Under the pieces are notes generated by a model. It did not search any database and had not been told where the DNA came from. It saw only the letters and a list, made by a program, of their open reading frames with translations. A stretch of 64,000 bases of DNA. Source: a virus. Positions 33,345 through 40,524 of the stretch are shown in pieces (the first letter of the stretch is position 1; every line of letters starts with the position of its first letter). The position numbers were made by a program, and so were the translations under genes. The stretch covers positions 1 to 64,000 of the IMG/VR virus record IMGVR_UViG_3300036770_002122; one strand, 5' to 3'.

Positions 33345-34046
33345 ATGAAAATGAACGATCTATCATCTAAAAATGTCGCAGTCAAGGCACTAAAAGCCAA
33401 TTTTGACTATAACTTTGACCCTTCTAATTTGTCATATGGTCAAACATTGTCCATGATGACTAGAATTAACGGGCTTATTAAAGAAGCACGAATGATGCCT
33501 GATTATTATACAGCACAAAATGATCCTAGTTATTTAAAGTTAATATTCATGAGCGAAGCATTGCTTGAACATTTTAAAACATTGAAGCCTTCAAGAATTC
33601 TTGTTGAAAATGCCGAAGTAGAAAAATCACAAGTTATTTTGGCAGCACAAGATATGATTGATCAATTGCAGAAAATGTTAGAAGAAACTAACAACATGTT
33701 AGTTAAAGAACTACCTGCATTAGTAGACAGCATTCAAAGTGAAATTGGTGCAAATGAAAGTCAAACATTTAATCAAGCAGCAAGTGAGGCATTAACATCA
33801 CTAAATCAATGCTTAAGTCAAAGCAAGCAGTCACTACAAAGTGCTATGAACGCAATGACAGGTCAAGGTGATATGGCAGCACTAGGTGCTCCTGCAGCCG
33901 GCGGAGAAGAAATTGCTGTAACAGATATCGGCGCACAAGCAGAACCAGAAGGTGAAGTTATCGGCGCAGAAACAGTCGCAGCAGAAGTTCCTGCTGAGGA
34001 ACCAGAAGCAGCACCAGTAGGTGGAGTTGGTCGCGAAAAGAGGTAA
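33345..34046 (+). CDS. Late structural or assembly protein
   Basis: A 233-residue protein: a globular helical N-terminal half (YGQTLSMMTRINGLIKEAR), a coiled-coil-like middle (QDMIDQLQKMLEETNNML; QAASEALTSLNQCLSQ) and an Ala/Glu/Pro-rich disordered tail. Proteins of this layout occur in marine T4-like phages. The start is 33345 or 33351. Late promoter upstream. The role is unknown. Confidence 0.6.
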   Translation: MKMNDLSSKNVAVKALKANFDYNFDPSNLSYGQTLSMMTRINGLIKEARMMPDYYTAQNDPSYLKLIFMSEALLEHFKTLKPSRILVENAEVEKSQVILAAQDMIDQLQKMLEETNNMLVKELPALVDSIQSEIGANESQTFNQAASEALTSLNQCLSQSKQSLQSAMNAMTGQGDMAALGAPAAGGEEIAVTDIGAQAEPEGEVIGAETVAAEVPAEEPEAAPVGGVGREKR

Positions 34047-34049
34047 CTA

Positions 34050-34385
34050 GTGTACCTCTTTGAATTCTCAAATCAAGAATTGCTGGTTAACATAATTTCA
34101 GCAACAGACCAACTTAAGCAGGCTATTAAAAAAGGTGAAATTAATAGTAATTGGACATTAGACCAGTTATTAGATTACTTCAATAGTTTTGATGTTGTAT
34201 TGTCTAACCGAGACATTTATAACATGATTCAAGTAGATCCATTAAAATCAGTCATATCTGATGTTAAAGGAAAAGAAGTAGTTTTTAAAGGGGTACCTCA
34301 GCAACCTAAATCGCCTGAAATGCAATCTCCAGAACAAAGTAAAGAGATAGTAGCAAAGATGGCGAAAAAAGCATTGGGTAAATAA
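34050..34385 (+). CDS. Hypothetical late protein
   Basis: A 111-residue protein starting at GTG 34050 after AGAGGT, 3 nt after the upstream stop. Residues 1-75 are helical (QLKQAIKKGEINSNWTLDQLLDYF; DIYNMIQVDPLKSVISD). The tail is Pro/Gln-rich, then basic. Co-transcribed with the gene before it. Family unknown. Confidence 0.55.
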   Translation: MYLFEFSNQELLVNIISATDQLKQAIKKGEINSNWTLDQLLDYFNSFDVVLSNRDIYNMIQVDPLKSVISDVKGKEVVFKGVPQQPKSPEMQSPEQSKEIVAKMAKKALGK

Positions 34386-34388
34386 AAT

Positions 34389-34417
34389 TTGTTTTTTTGC
34401 AACAATTAACATATAAT
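34389..34417 (+). promoter_or_regulatory. Host-type promoter, leaderless arrangement
   Basis: TTGTTT (34389-34394), 17 bp, TATAAT (34412-34417), ending 8 nt before ATG 34426. TTGTTTTTTTGCAACA (34389-34404) matches the primase promoter at 15 of 16 positions. Confidence 0.65.
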
Positions 34418-34425
34418 ATATTGTA

Positions 34426-34746
34426 ATGTTAATAACTATAACTGATAAAGCCAAAGAAAGATTCACTGAACAACTAGAACAGCGCGGCAAAGGCATAGGG
34501 ATCATTGTAGGCGTGAAGAAAACAGGCTGTTCTGGCTACGCATACACCCTTGAGTTTGCTGATTTACCTATCGAAGGCTTTCATAAGCACTACGATAAAT
34601 TCACATTATTTGTAGATCCATTAGCAGAAACATTTTTAGATGGTATTACAATTGACTACGTAAAGCAAGGATTGAATGAACGTTTTGAGTTTATCAATCC
34701 AAACGAAACAGGACGCTGCGGCTGCGGCGAGAGTTTTACAGTTTGA
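34426..34746 (+). CDS. A-type Fe-S carrier, IscA/HesB-like
   Basis: A 106-residue protein with the three conserved cysteines of A-type carriers: C35 (TGCSGYAY) and C98-x-C100 (GRCGCGESF). The length fits IscA/ErpA. Such proteins take Fe-S clusters to apo-enzymes; phage copies are common in T4-like phages of marine hosts and may support viral Fe-S enzymes. Likely leaderless. It overlaps the nuclease gene by 4 nt. Confidence 0.88.
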   Translation: MLITITDKAKERFTEQLEQRGKGIGIIVGVKKTGCSGYAYTLEFADLPIEGFHKHYDKFTLFVDPLAETFLDGITIDYVKQGLNERFEFINPNETGRCGCGESFTV

Positions 34747-35432
34747 TTTACGTACCTAATAAATTTCCATACAAAGAACTAAAGCGTGAAACAGTAAATG
34801 GTTCACGAAAATATATGACTCCAGATGGACATGCAGTTCCCAGTGTCACCACAATATTAGATGCTACAAAACCAGAAGAAGCAAAACAAGCCTTACGTGA
34901 ATGGCGTAAACGTGTAGGTGAAGAAAAAGCAAAACAGATTACTACTGAGGCTGCCGGTCGCGGAACACGTATGCATAAATGGCTTGAAAACCATATCAAG
35001 ACCGGCAGCACAGGACAACCTGGAACTAATCCTTATAGCATACAAAGCCATACTATGGCTAAGACTATCATCGAAAAGGGGTTGAGCAATTGTCAGGAAT
35101 TTTGGGGTACAGAAGTCAGTCTATACTTTCCTGAAGTGTACGCAGGAACTACAGACCTTGTTGGAATACATGACAATAGTGAAGCGATCATGGACCATAA
35201 ACAGACCAACAAGCCTAAAAAGCGCGAATGGATTGATGATTATTTCTTACAATTAGCAGCATACGCTACAGCACATAATGAAGTATGGGGTACTAACATA
35301 CGTAAGGGTGTTATTTTCATGTGTTCAGCAGATAATCAATATCAGGAATTTATCGTAGAAGGTAAAGAATTCGACTATTATAAGGATAAATGGTTTTCTA
35401 GATTAGAAGAATATTACAAGCAATTCATCTAG
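34743..35432 (+). CDS. PD-(D/E)XK exonuclease, RecB-like
   Basis: A 229-residue nuclease. TEAAGRGTRMHKWLE and WGTEVSLYFPEVYAGTTDLVG precede AIMDHKQTNKPKK: the acidic pair and D-x-K of the core are clear. The QLAAYATAHN helix after it is typical of RecB/Cas4-type phage exonucleases. The only start without truncation is TTG 34743, overlapping the IscA-like stop (TTGA), so translation is probably coupled. A role in DNA processing or recombination is inferred. Confidence 0.8.
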   Translation: MIYVPNKFPYKELKRETVNGSRKYMTPDGHAVPSVTTILDATKPEEAKQALREWRKRVGEEKAKQITTEAAGRGTRMHKWLENHIKTGSTGQPGTNPYSIQSHTMAKTIIEKGLSNCQEFWGTEVSLYFPEVYAGTTDLVGIHDNSEAIMDHKQTNKPKKREWIDDYFLQLAAYATAHNEVWGTNIRKGVIFMCSADNQYQEFIVEGKEFDYYKDKWFSRLEEYYKQFI

Positions 35433-35440
35433 CCCATTAG

Positions 35441-35448
35441 CATAAATA
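35441..35448 (+). promoter_or_regulatory. T4-type late promoter
   Basis: CATAAATA 26 nt before ATG 35475; its last base starts the left arm of the hairpin at 35448-35474. Confidence 0.65.
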
Positions 35449-35474
35449 GTTGTAATACCGGTGTAAGTACAACT
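35448..35474 (+). promoter_or_regulatory. Hairpin between late promoter and start codon
   Basis: AGTTGTA (35448-35454) and TACAACT (35468-35474) pair perfectly. The right arm touches ATG 35475. A late transcript starting near 35454 would lose the left arm, whereas a read-through transcript would form the hairpin. Confidence 0.55.
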
Positions 35475-36812
35475 ATGTCTATTATACAGATTTCTAAAAT
35501 TCAGCAACGTTATGGTGAGTTAGTCGATCTCCCACAACTAGATCAAGCAGAGTTTGGTTTTGCAGCAGACGTAAATCGTTTGTTTATTGGCAAAACTACA
35601 GGCAACACAGAAAATGTTGAAGTTTTAACTGCCTATAGCGATATTGCATTTAGTCAATTAGACGGTGCTGGTAATACCAATTTAAATATCACTGATAGTA
35701 CTTTAGCCAATGGTCAAGTATTAGTATACGACGGTGATAATTGGGTTAATCGCGGCGGGGACGCCGGCGGATATATTAATTTAGGTAGTGTAAGCAATGT
35801 CGCTATTCAAGGTGGCGGCATTAATTATGTGCTTACTACTGATGGTACTGGTAATTTAAGTTGGACTCCTAAAGCGTTTGTTACAGCAAACATTGCTAAT
35901 ATTACTAATGCCAACCCTGGCGTTGTTACTACAGCAGAAGATATCTTTCTAACTAATGGATCCGAAGTTACAATTACAAGTGTCACTGGTATGACGCAAG
36001 TAAACGGTAATTCATATTTTATAGGAAATTTAACTAGCAATTCTTTCGCTCTATATTCTGATATTACTTTAACAAGTCCGGTTGATACTACGCTATTTGG
36101 GTCATATGTATCCGGTGGTATTATAACTTGTGCTCCGGGAGGTAGTGAAGGTTCGGCAAACGCAGCAGGGGTAACTACCTCTGTTCAATTCAATACCAAT
36201 AACTTATTAGATGCTAGCGCAAGTTTTACATTTAATAAAACTACAAACAATTTGACAGTAAGTCCGGGTAATATTATTGTTGGAAATAATATATCAGTGG
36301 GCGGCACTGCAAATATTACAAACTTAAATGTAAGTGGCCCGACAGTCACCACCTCAATCACGACCGGTGACCCATCAACACCAGGTACTATTACTGGTAA
36401 TTGGACATTAACATCGGGATCAAGATTAGAATCAACATACGCTGACTTAGCAGAGTACTATTGCGCTGATAAGAATTACCCAGCCGGCACTGTTTTGGCA
36501 TTTGGTGGCGAACAAGAAGTTACATTAGCAGGTATTGAAACAAATAAAGTTGCTGGTGTGGTATCAGCCGACCCTGCTTATGTAATGAATGGTATGATAC
36601 AATGTGAACATCCTGTAACTATAGCATTACAAGGTCGCGTACCATGTAAAGTAAAAGGCAAAGTTTATAAAGGTGATATGATGGTAAGTGCCGGTGACGG
36701 CTTTGCAAAAGCAGCAATTTCAGAACCTAAAATGGGCACAGTTATAGGCAAAGCATTACAAAACTTTGAAGGTGAAGAAGGTATAATCGAAGTAGTCGTT
36801 GGAAGACTATAA
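35475..36812 (+). CDS. Tail fibre-like protein
   Basis: A 445-residue protein. The N-terminal part (LVDLPQLDQAEFGFAADVNRLFIG) matches the tropism-determinant-type N-domain that anchors fibres. The middle is β-repeat. The C-terminal SRLESTYADLAEYYCADKNYP, then GTVLAFGG and VAGVVSADPAYVMN, match a domain frequent at the ends of phage fibres. No Ser-Lys autocleavage motif was recognised. Late promoter. Host-receptor or baseplate-fibre role inferred. Confidence 0.7.
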   Translation: MSIIQISKIQQRYGELVDLPQLDQAEFGFAADVNRLFIGKTTGNTENVEVLTAYSDIAFSQLDGAGNTNLNITDSTLANGQVLVYDGDNWVNRGGDAGGYINLGSVSNVAIQGGGINYVLTTDGTGNLSWTPKAFVTANIANITNANPGVVTTAEDIFLTNGSEVTITSVTGMTQVNGNSYFIGNLTSNSFALYSDITLTSPVDTTLFGSYVSGGIITCAPGGSEGSANAAGVTTSVQFNTNNLLDASASFTFNKTTNNLTVSPGNIIVGNNISVGGTANITNLNVSGPTVTTSITTGDPSTPGTITGNWTLTSGSRLESTYADLAEYYCADKNYPAGTVLAFGGEQEVTLAGIETNKVAGVVSADPAYVMNGMIQCEHPVTIALQGRVPCKVKGKVYKGDMMVSAGDGFAKAAISEPKMGTVIGKALQNFEGEEGIIEVVVGRL

Positions 36813-36820
36813 GATAAATA
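36813..36820 (+). promoter_or_regulatory. T4-type late promoter, leaderless arrangement
   Basis: GATAAATA ends 5 nt before ATG 36826; no Shine-Dalgarno sequence. Confidence 0.65.
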
Positions 36821-36825
36821 ATATT

Positions 36826-37098
36826 ATGGCAGCAGCAATTTACACACCAAGCGGATCAAGTCAACTTACAGCAGTAGCCACAACTGACAAGGTTCGTATT
36901 TCGACTACTACTAGCGCAATAGCCGTAGCAGTAGGTAACAGTTCAGTTACAGCAAATTTAACAGCCTGTGAAATTATTCCAGCAAACACAGTAAACAATT
37001 CATTTATTGTTGGTGAAGGTAATTACATAGCGTTTATTTCAGTTAGTGGTTCAGGCATCTTCTCAGTCACAGAATTAGGCGCACCAGTAGGCGAATAA
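36826..37098 (+). CDS. Small virion protein
   Basis: A 90-residue β-rich protein (AAAIYTPSGSSQLTAVATTDKV…). ATG 36826 is chosen: a reading from 36799 would overlap the upstream stop and contain the late promoter. Its Ala/Thr/Val-rich strands suggest a decoration or capsid-surface protein. Family unknown. Confidence 0.6.
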   Translation: MAAAIYTPSGSSQLTAVATTDKVRISTTTSAIAVAVGNSSVTANLTACEIIPANTVNNSFIVGEGNYIAFISVSGSGIFSVTELGAPVGE

Positions 37099-37124
37099 TC
37101 TCGCGTAATAAAATAGCATTTTTT

Positions 37125-37132
37125 GATAAATA
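37125..37132 (+). promoter_or_regulatory. T4-type late promoter
   Basis: GATAAATA 86 nt before ATG 37219, the longest late leader in the window. Confidence 0.65.
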
Positions 37133-37141
37133 TAACATATT

Positions 37142-37195
37142 CATAACGTTGTTGTTATGAGTTTATGCGGTTCCCGCCGCGTACCGGCTAGAACC
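37142..37195 (+). promoter_or_regulatory. Two hairpins in a long late leader
   Basis: Hairpin 1: CATAAC (37142-37147) with GTTATG (37154-37159). Hairpin 2: outer GGTTC (37169-37173) with GAACC (37191-37195), inner GCCG (37176-37179) with CGGC (37185-37188). GC-rich against an AT-rich background. TAGGAG follows before ATG 37219. Confidence 0.5.
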
Positions 37196-37218
37196 CGGCA
37201 TTATAGGAGAAACAAACA

Positions 37219-38343
37219 ATGGGTCGTCCACTTAAAATCGCAAAAGCCCAAGCAGTCGTAACTATCACAGATACAACTACAGGCACAAATCTAGTAACTA
37301 CAAATGCTAACTTTACTAACTTAGGTATCATTGCAGGTATGCCATTCATCCCAGCAAGTAATATCGGTAATTTAGTTGCAGGTACTACATACTGGATTCT
37401 ATCAGTTGTGAATGCAGGCAACAATAGCACATTTACTGTTTCAGCAACACAACTTTCAGCCAATCCAACATATACTGAATTTGCACTTGCAACTGCATCT
37501 GGTACTGTTTCAGCATCAGTTGGTGTTGTTGACGCATATTTTAACAATCCAATTGGCGGCGCAGGTTATCCAGCAACTAACGCAAATACATATGGCGTAG
37601 TTGGTGGTAACACAGCAATCTATGGTAGTCAAGTATTAGTTGGTGTATGCATGGGTATATCAGGTACTGGTACAATCACAGTAGCAGACGACAGTCCAAA
37701 CATCGACGGTGTTGGCACAGACTTTGCAAACACATTCGTTGACGGTACAATCGTATATGACGTTGATGGTAACATTCTTGGTACTATCGATGACATCGCA
37801 AACGCAAACGCAGTATTCGCTACATTCGCAGCAAATGCTAGTGCAAACGTATCAGGCGGTGCATATACTTATGGTACACCAGAAGCAGGCTTTATCGTTC
37901 GTCAGAAAGGTAAAACAAAGTATCTAGTAACAGGCACAACATCAGGTCTAACTCAGGCTTGCTATACAGCAAATGTTGCTAACACAGCATTAGGTCCTAA
38001 TACATTTAATATCACTGCAACTTATGCCGACACTTCAACAGCATATGTTCAATCATTAAGTGATTACAATAGTGAAGTATTCCCAGCAACTGTGGCTGCT
38101 TCAGCATTGGTAGCAGGTACTGTTTACACTATTGAGTTTGCAGGTGACACGGATTGGACAGCAGTTGGCGCATTTGCTAACATGACTGGTATCACATTCG
38201 TTGCCACTGGTGCTGGCACAGGTACAGGTACAGCAGTATTGTCAAATGTTGATCCTGATGTAATTGCATCATTCAACAGCGCAGTTGCAGCAAACACTGC
38301 AAATGGATTGTTGAACCCTGTTGTAACTATTACTAACGCTTAA
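37219..38343 (+). CDS. Virion structural protein
   Basis: A 374-residue Thr/Ala/Val-rich β-protein starting MGRPLKIAKAQAVVTITD. Repeated TxTT.N..TN strands and a central GTGTITVADDSPNIDGVGTDF block suggest stacked β-domains, as in fibre or head-decoration proteins. TAGGAG ribosome site and a long structured late leader suggest abundant expression. No enzyme motif. Confidence 0.6.
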   Translation: MGRPLKIAKAQAVVTITDTTTGTNLVTTNANFTNLGIIAGMPFIPASNIGNLVAGTTYWILSVVNAGNNSTFTVSATQLSANPTYTEFALATASGTVSASVGVVDAYFNNPIGGAGYPATNANTYGVVGGNTAIYGSQVLVGVCMGISGTGTITVADDSPNIDGVGTDFANTFVDGTIVYDVDGNILGTIDDIANANAVFATFAANASANVSGGAYTYGTPEAGFIVRQKGKTKYLVTGTTSGLTQACYTANVANTALGPNTFNITATYADTSTAYVQSLSDYNSEVFPATVAASALVAGTVYTIEFAGDTDWTAVGAFANMTGITFVATGAGTGTGTAVLSNVDPDVIASFNSAVAANTANGLLNPVVTITNA

Positions 38344-38354
38344 TAGGTGTAATA

Positions 38355-38672
38355 ATGGCTGCTACTGCAAAAAGAATTAAATTTGAACAAACCATTACTG
38401 ATGTGGCAATTCTTCAAACTGAAGTAGAAAACCTACATGAAAAAGTTGATGAATTAAAACTAGATGTAAAAGACCTTCATGAATGTTTAGATAGAAATAT
38501 GGCTGAAACTAAATCACTCCTTAAAGAGTATAGCGATATGTCAACTGAACAACATAAGGAACTTTCAGATAAAGTATCCAGTTTTGAAAAAATTAAATGG
38601 ATGCTAATGGGAGCGGCAGCACTATTGGGTGCTACCGGAATCGAGGCAATTCAAATGTTCTTGTCGCAGTAA
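38355..38672 (+). CDS. Coiled coil plus C-terminal membrane helix
   Basis: A 105-residue protein: a long heptad-like coiled coil (residues about 10-78: LQTEVENLHEKVDELKLDVKDL) and one hydrophobic helix at the C-terminus (WMLMGAAALLGATGIEAI). This is the layout of XhlA-type holin partners and some phage holins. Its distance from the endolysin (34 kb) makes the lysis role uncertain. It ends before a strong bidirectional terminator. Confidence 0.6.
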   Translation: MAATAKRIKFEQTITDVAILQTEVENLHEKVDELKLDVKDLHECLDRNMAETKSLLKEYSDMSTEQHKELSDKVSSFEKIKWMLMGAAALLGATGIEAIQMFLSQ

Positions 38673-38691
38673 AAATAGTCACATGACTAGT

Positions 38692-38717
38692 AAAAACGGG
38701 GCTTAGGCCCCGTTTTT
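38692..38717 (+). terminator. Bidirectional intrinsic terminator
   Basis: AAAAACGGGGC (38692-38702), loop TTAG, GCCCCGTTTTT (38707-38717): 11-bp stem with T runs on both strands, between the convergent genes at 38355 and 38716. Confidence 0.9.
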
Positions 38718-39117
38718 ATTTTGTAAGTATTTCTAATTTTTCCTTAACTATATCTATGTTAACAGTACTGAACAAGCCTGGGTGCATTGGTTTAGGGTGT
38801 TGGCTGTCTCCAATCCATGCATACCCTACATGCTCGTAATTCAATTTTGGCACAAATTCTTCATTAACCGCGCAGAAAAAGGTGTGGTATGTAAAAGTAT
38901 TATTAACAAATTTTTGAATTGGAACTAATTTTGCGTTCTCAGGAAAATAGCCAATTTCTTCTAAACACTCTCTTTCTAAGCCCTCTAACAGAGTTTCATC
39001 ATTTTCTATTTTACCGCCCGGCACACCCCACGCATAATTGGCATCGCTACGTAACAGATATAAAAATCTTTTGGTAACGGTACTATAAAAAAATATTCCT
39101 GCCGAGGTATTTTTCAT
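38716..39117 (-). CDS. Nudix hydrolase
   Basis: A 133-residue protein with a complete Nudix box: G35-x5-E41-x7-R49-E50-x2-E53-E54-x-G56. The leading YAWGVPGGK strand is typical of MutT-like enzymes. Nudix enzymes hydrolyse nucleoside diphosphates linked to other groups; the substrate here is unknown. It follows gp15-like on the minus strand but has its own promoter and probably a leaderless start. Confidence 0.9.
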   Translation of the reverse strand: MKNTSAGIFFYSTVTKRFLYLLRSDANYAWGVPGGKIENDETLLEGLERECLEEIGYFPENAKLVPIQKFVNNTFTYHTFFCAVNEEFVPKLNYEHVGYAWIGDSQHPKPMHPGLFSTVNIDIVKEKLEILTK

Positions 39118-39126
39118 GATAATGTC

Positions 39127-39155
39127 AGTATAGCAAATACAGCATCAAATTACAA
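39127..39155 (-). promoter_or_regulatory. Host-type promoter, minus strand
   Basis: Reading the minus strand: TTGTAA (39155-39150), 17 bp, TATACT (39132-39127), ending 9 nt before the Nudix ATG at 39117. No Shine-Dalgarno sequence. Confidence 0.55.
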
Positions 39156-40521
39156 TACTATAATCACCCTGATCGTACCAACCTTCATATGACTTCATCC
39201 ATTGACCTTCTTGATCAACATAACGATATTGGATATTAGTAGTTAGATTGGTTACATATTCTACATTAGTGCTTTCGCTAGCATCAAAACTTACAACCCA
39301 TTCTCCTGCGCTAGCATCATATTGTATAATATCATTTGCTTCAGCAACTAAATTACCCCAGGCTAATGTGGTATTACCTTCAGTTCCTATATTTTCGACA
39401 ATTAAATATCTACGACCATTAACTGGGCCCGGTAAACCTGCATTAGGACCACTTAGTTGTGGGTTGATAACACTATCTACTGGTTGAAGTGTATTTTGTG
39501 GTAATGTGTCTGGATCAATATTATAAATTAAAAGTCTATCGTCTACCGGATCAGGTACTATTGTACCAACTATGTCAGTTTCCATATATGGATTTTGTAA
39601 CCATATTTGACTGATGCCGGGTTTCCACGCGCCGTATGCGTTTAATAAACTACTCCAATACAAATCAGTATTAGGAGGAGACGGATCATTAAGATCAGTA
39701 TTGGGTGGGTAAAATGCTTCATTAGCAGGTAGTAACTGTAATTTATTACCTATCAATAATAACTTGTAACCAAAAGGACTAATTTTCTGTCTAGTACCTA
39801 ACAATAAATCTTCATCTTGTATATCTTGTAGTGCTGTGCCCTTATAAATGCTAGCAATAACTTTGTGAATAACACCCATCTTTTTAAGTTTAGCACTTGT
39901 ACTAATCCATATAGGCATATAGAATTTCCAACTCAACACATCAATAGGATTACCTGTTCCAATTGGAATAGTTCTTGAACTAAATGTTAACCCATCTTGA
40001 TATACAACTGTTAATGATGTCCAGTCAACAAAATTATCAGTACTTTGAATTTCTAAACTAGGGTTAAACAATGTACCCAATTGTTCAATTAATTCTAATT
40101 TTTGATTATAATTTGTAGTCCAAAAATCTACTTGAAGTCTTAGTGTATAGGGTACCGGCATTAAACGTTCAATAGTAAATGCTTGCCCTTGTGTATTTTC
40201 ATATGCTTCTGTTTCGTTATTATAAGAACGCTGTCTTACTTGTAACTTCTCAACGAAAAAAGGTTCCTGTGTTCGTTTTTGATCATACTCTAAACCTGTA
40301 ATAAAGTACGTAATCATAGGCGCGCTGGGCAATGAACTTGGACTATTATTTTGAATAATAGTTTGTACTTGACGACTTTGATCACCGTACATGACAGGTA
40401 CACGCACTAATATATCATTACCATTAGGATCCTTGCCTTTGGTTACATACCAATTACTAAAAATTTTCGCAAACTGCAATAAGAATCTGCGTATCTGGTT
40501 GTCATAAAAAAATTGTGCCAT
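39145..40521 (-). CDS. Tail sheath stabiliser / terminator, gp15-like
   Basis: A 458-residue protein. The start FFYDNQIRRFLLQFAKIFSNW, the VRVPVMYGD strand, then MPVPYTLRLQVDFWTTNYNQ and KLELIEQLGTLFNPSLEIQ follow the order of T4 gp15 (FRR…LFSNI…IRVPITYA…PSPIKMIYELSIFTRYEDD…QILPYFQP). gp15 caps the tail and joins it to the head. The C-terminal 200 residues are an extension of unknown role. It lies 3 nt after the gp14-like gene, keeping the T4 14-15 order but on the opposite strand to most virion genes. Confidence 0.7.
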   Translation of the reverse strand: MAQFFYDNQIRRFLLQFAKIFSNWYVTKGKDPNGNDILVRVPVMYGDQSRQVQTIIQNNSPSSLPSAPMITYFITGLEYDQKRTQEPFFVEKLQVRQRSYNNETEAYENTQGQAFTIERLMPVPYTLRLQVDFWTTNYNQKLELIEQLGTLFNPSLEIQSTDNFVDWTSLTVVYQDGLTFSSRTIPIGTGNPIDVLSWKFYMPIWISTSAKLKKMGVIHKVIASIYKGTALQDIQDEDLLLGTRQKISPFGYKLLLIGNKLQLLPANEAFYPPNTDLNDPSPPNTDLYWSSLLNAYGAWKPGISQIWLQNPYMETDIVGTIVPDPVDDRLLIYNIDPDTLPQNTLQPVDSVINPQLSGPNAGLPGPVNGRRYLIVENIGTEGNTTLAWGNLVAEANDIIQYDASAGEWVVSFDASESTNVEYVTNLTTNIQYRYVDQEGQWMKSYEGWYDQGDYSIVI

Positions 40522-40524
40522 GTG

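Noticed and set aside
37169-37195. GGTTC…GAACC looked like a tRNA T-arm
   Set aside because: Spacing is wrong, no anticodon arm or acceptor stem can be built. No tRNA genes were seen in the window.
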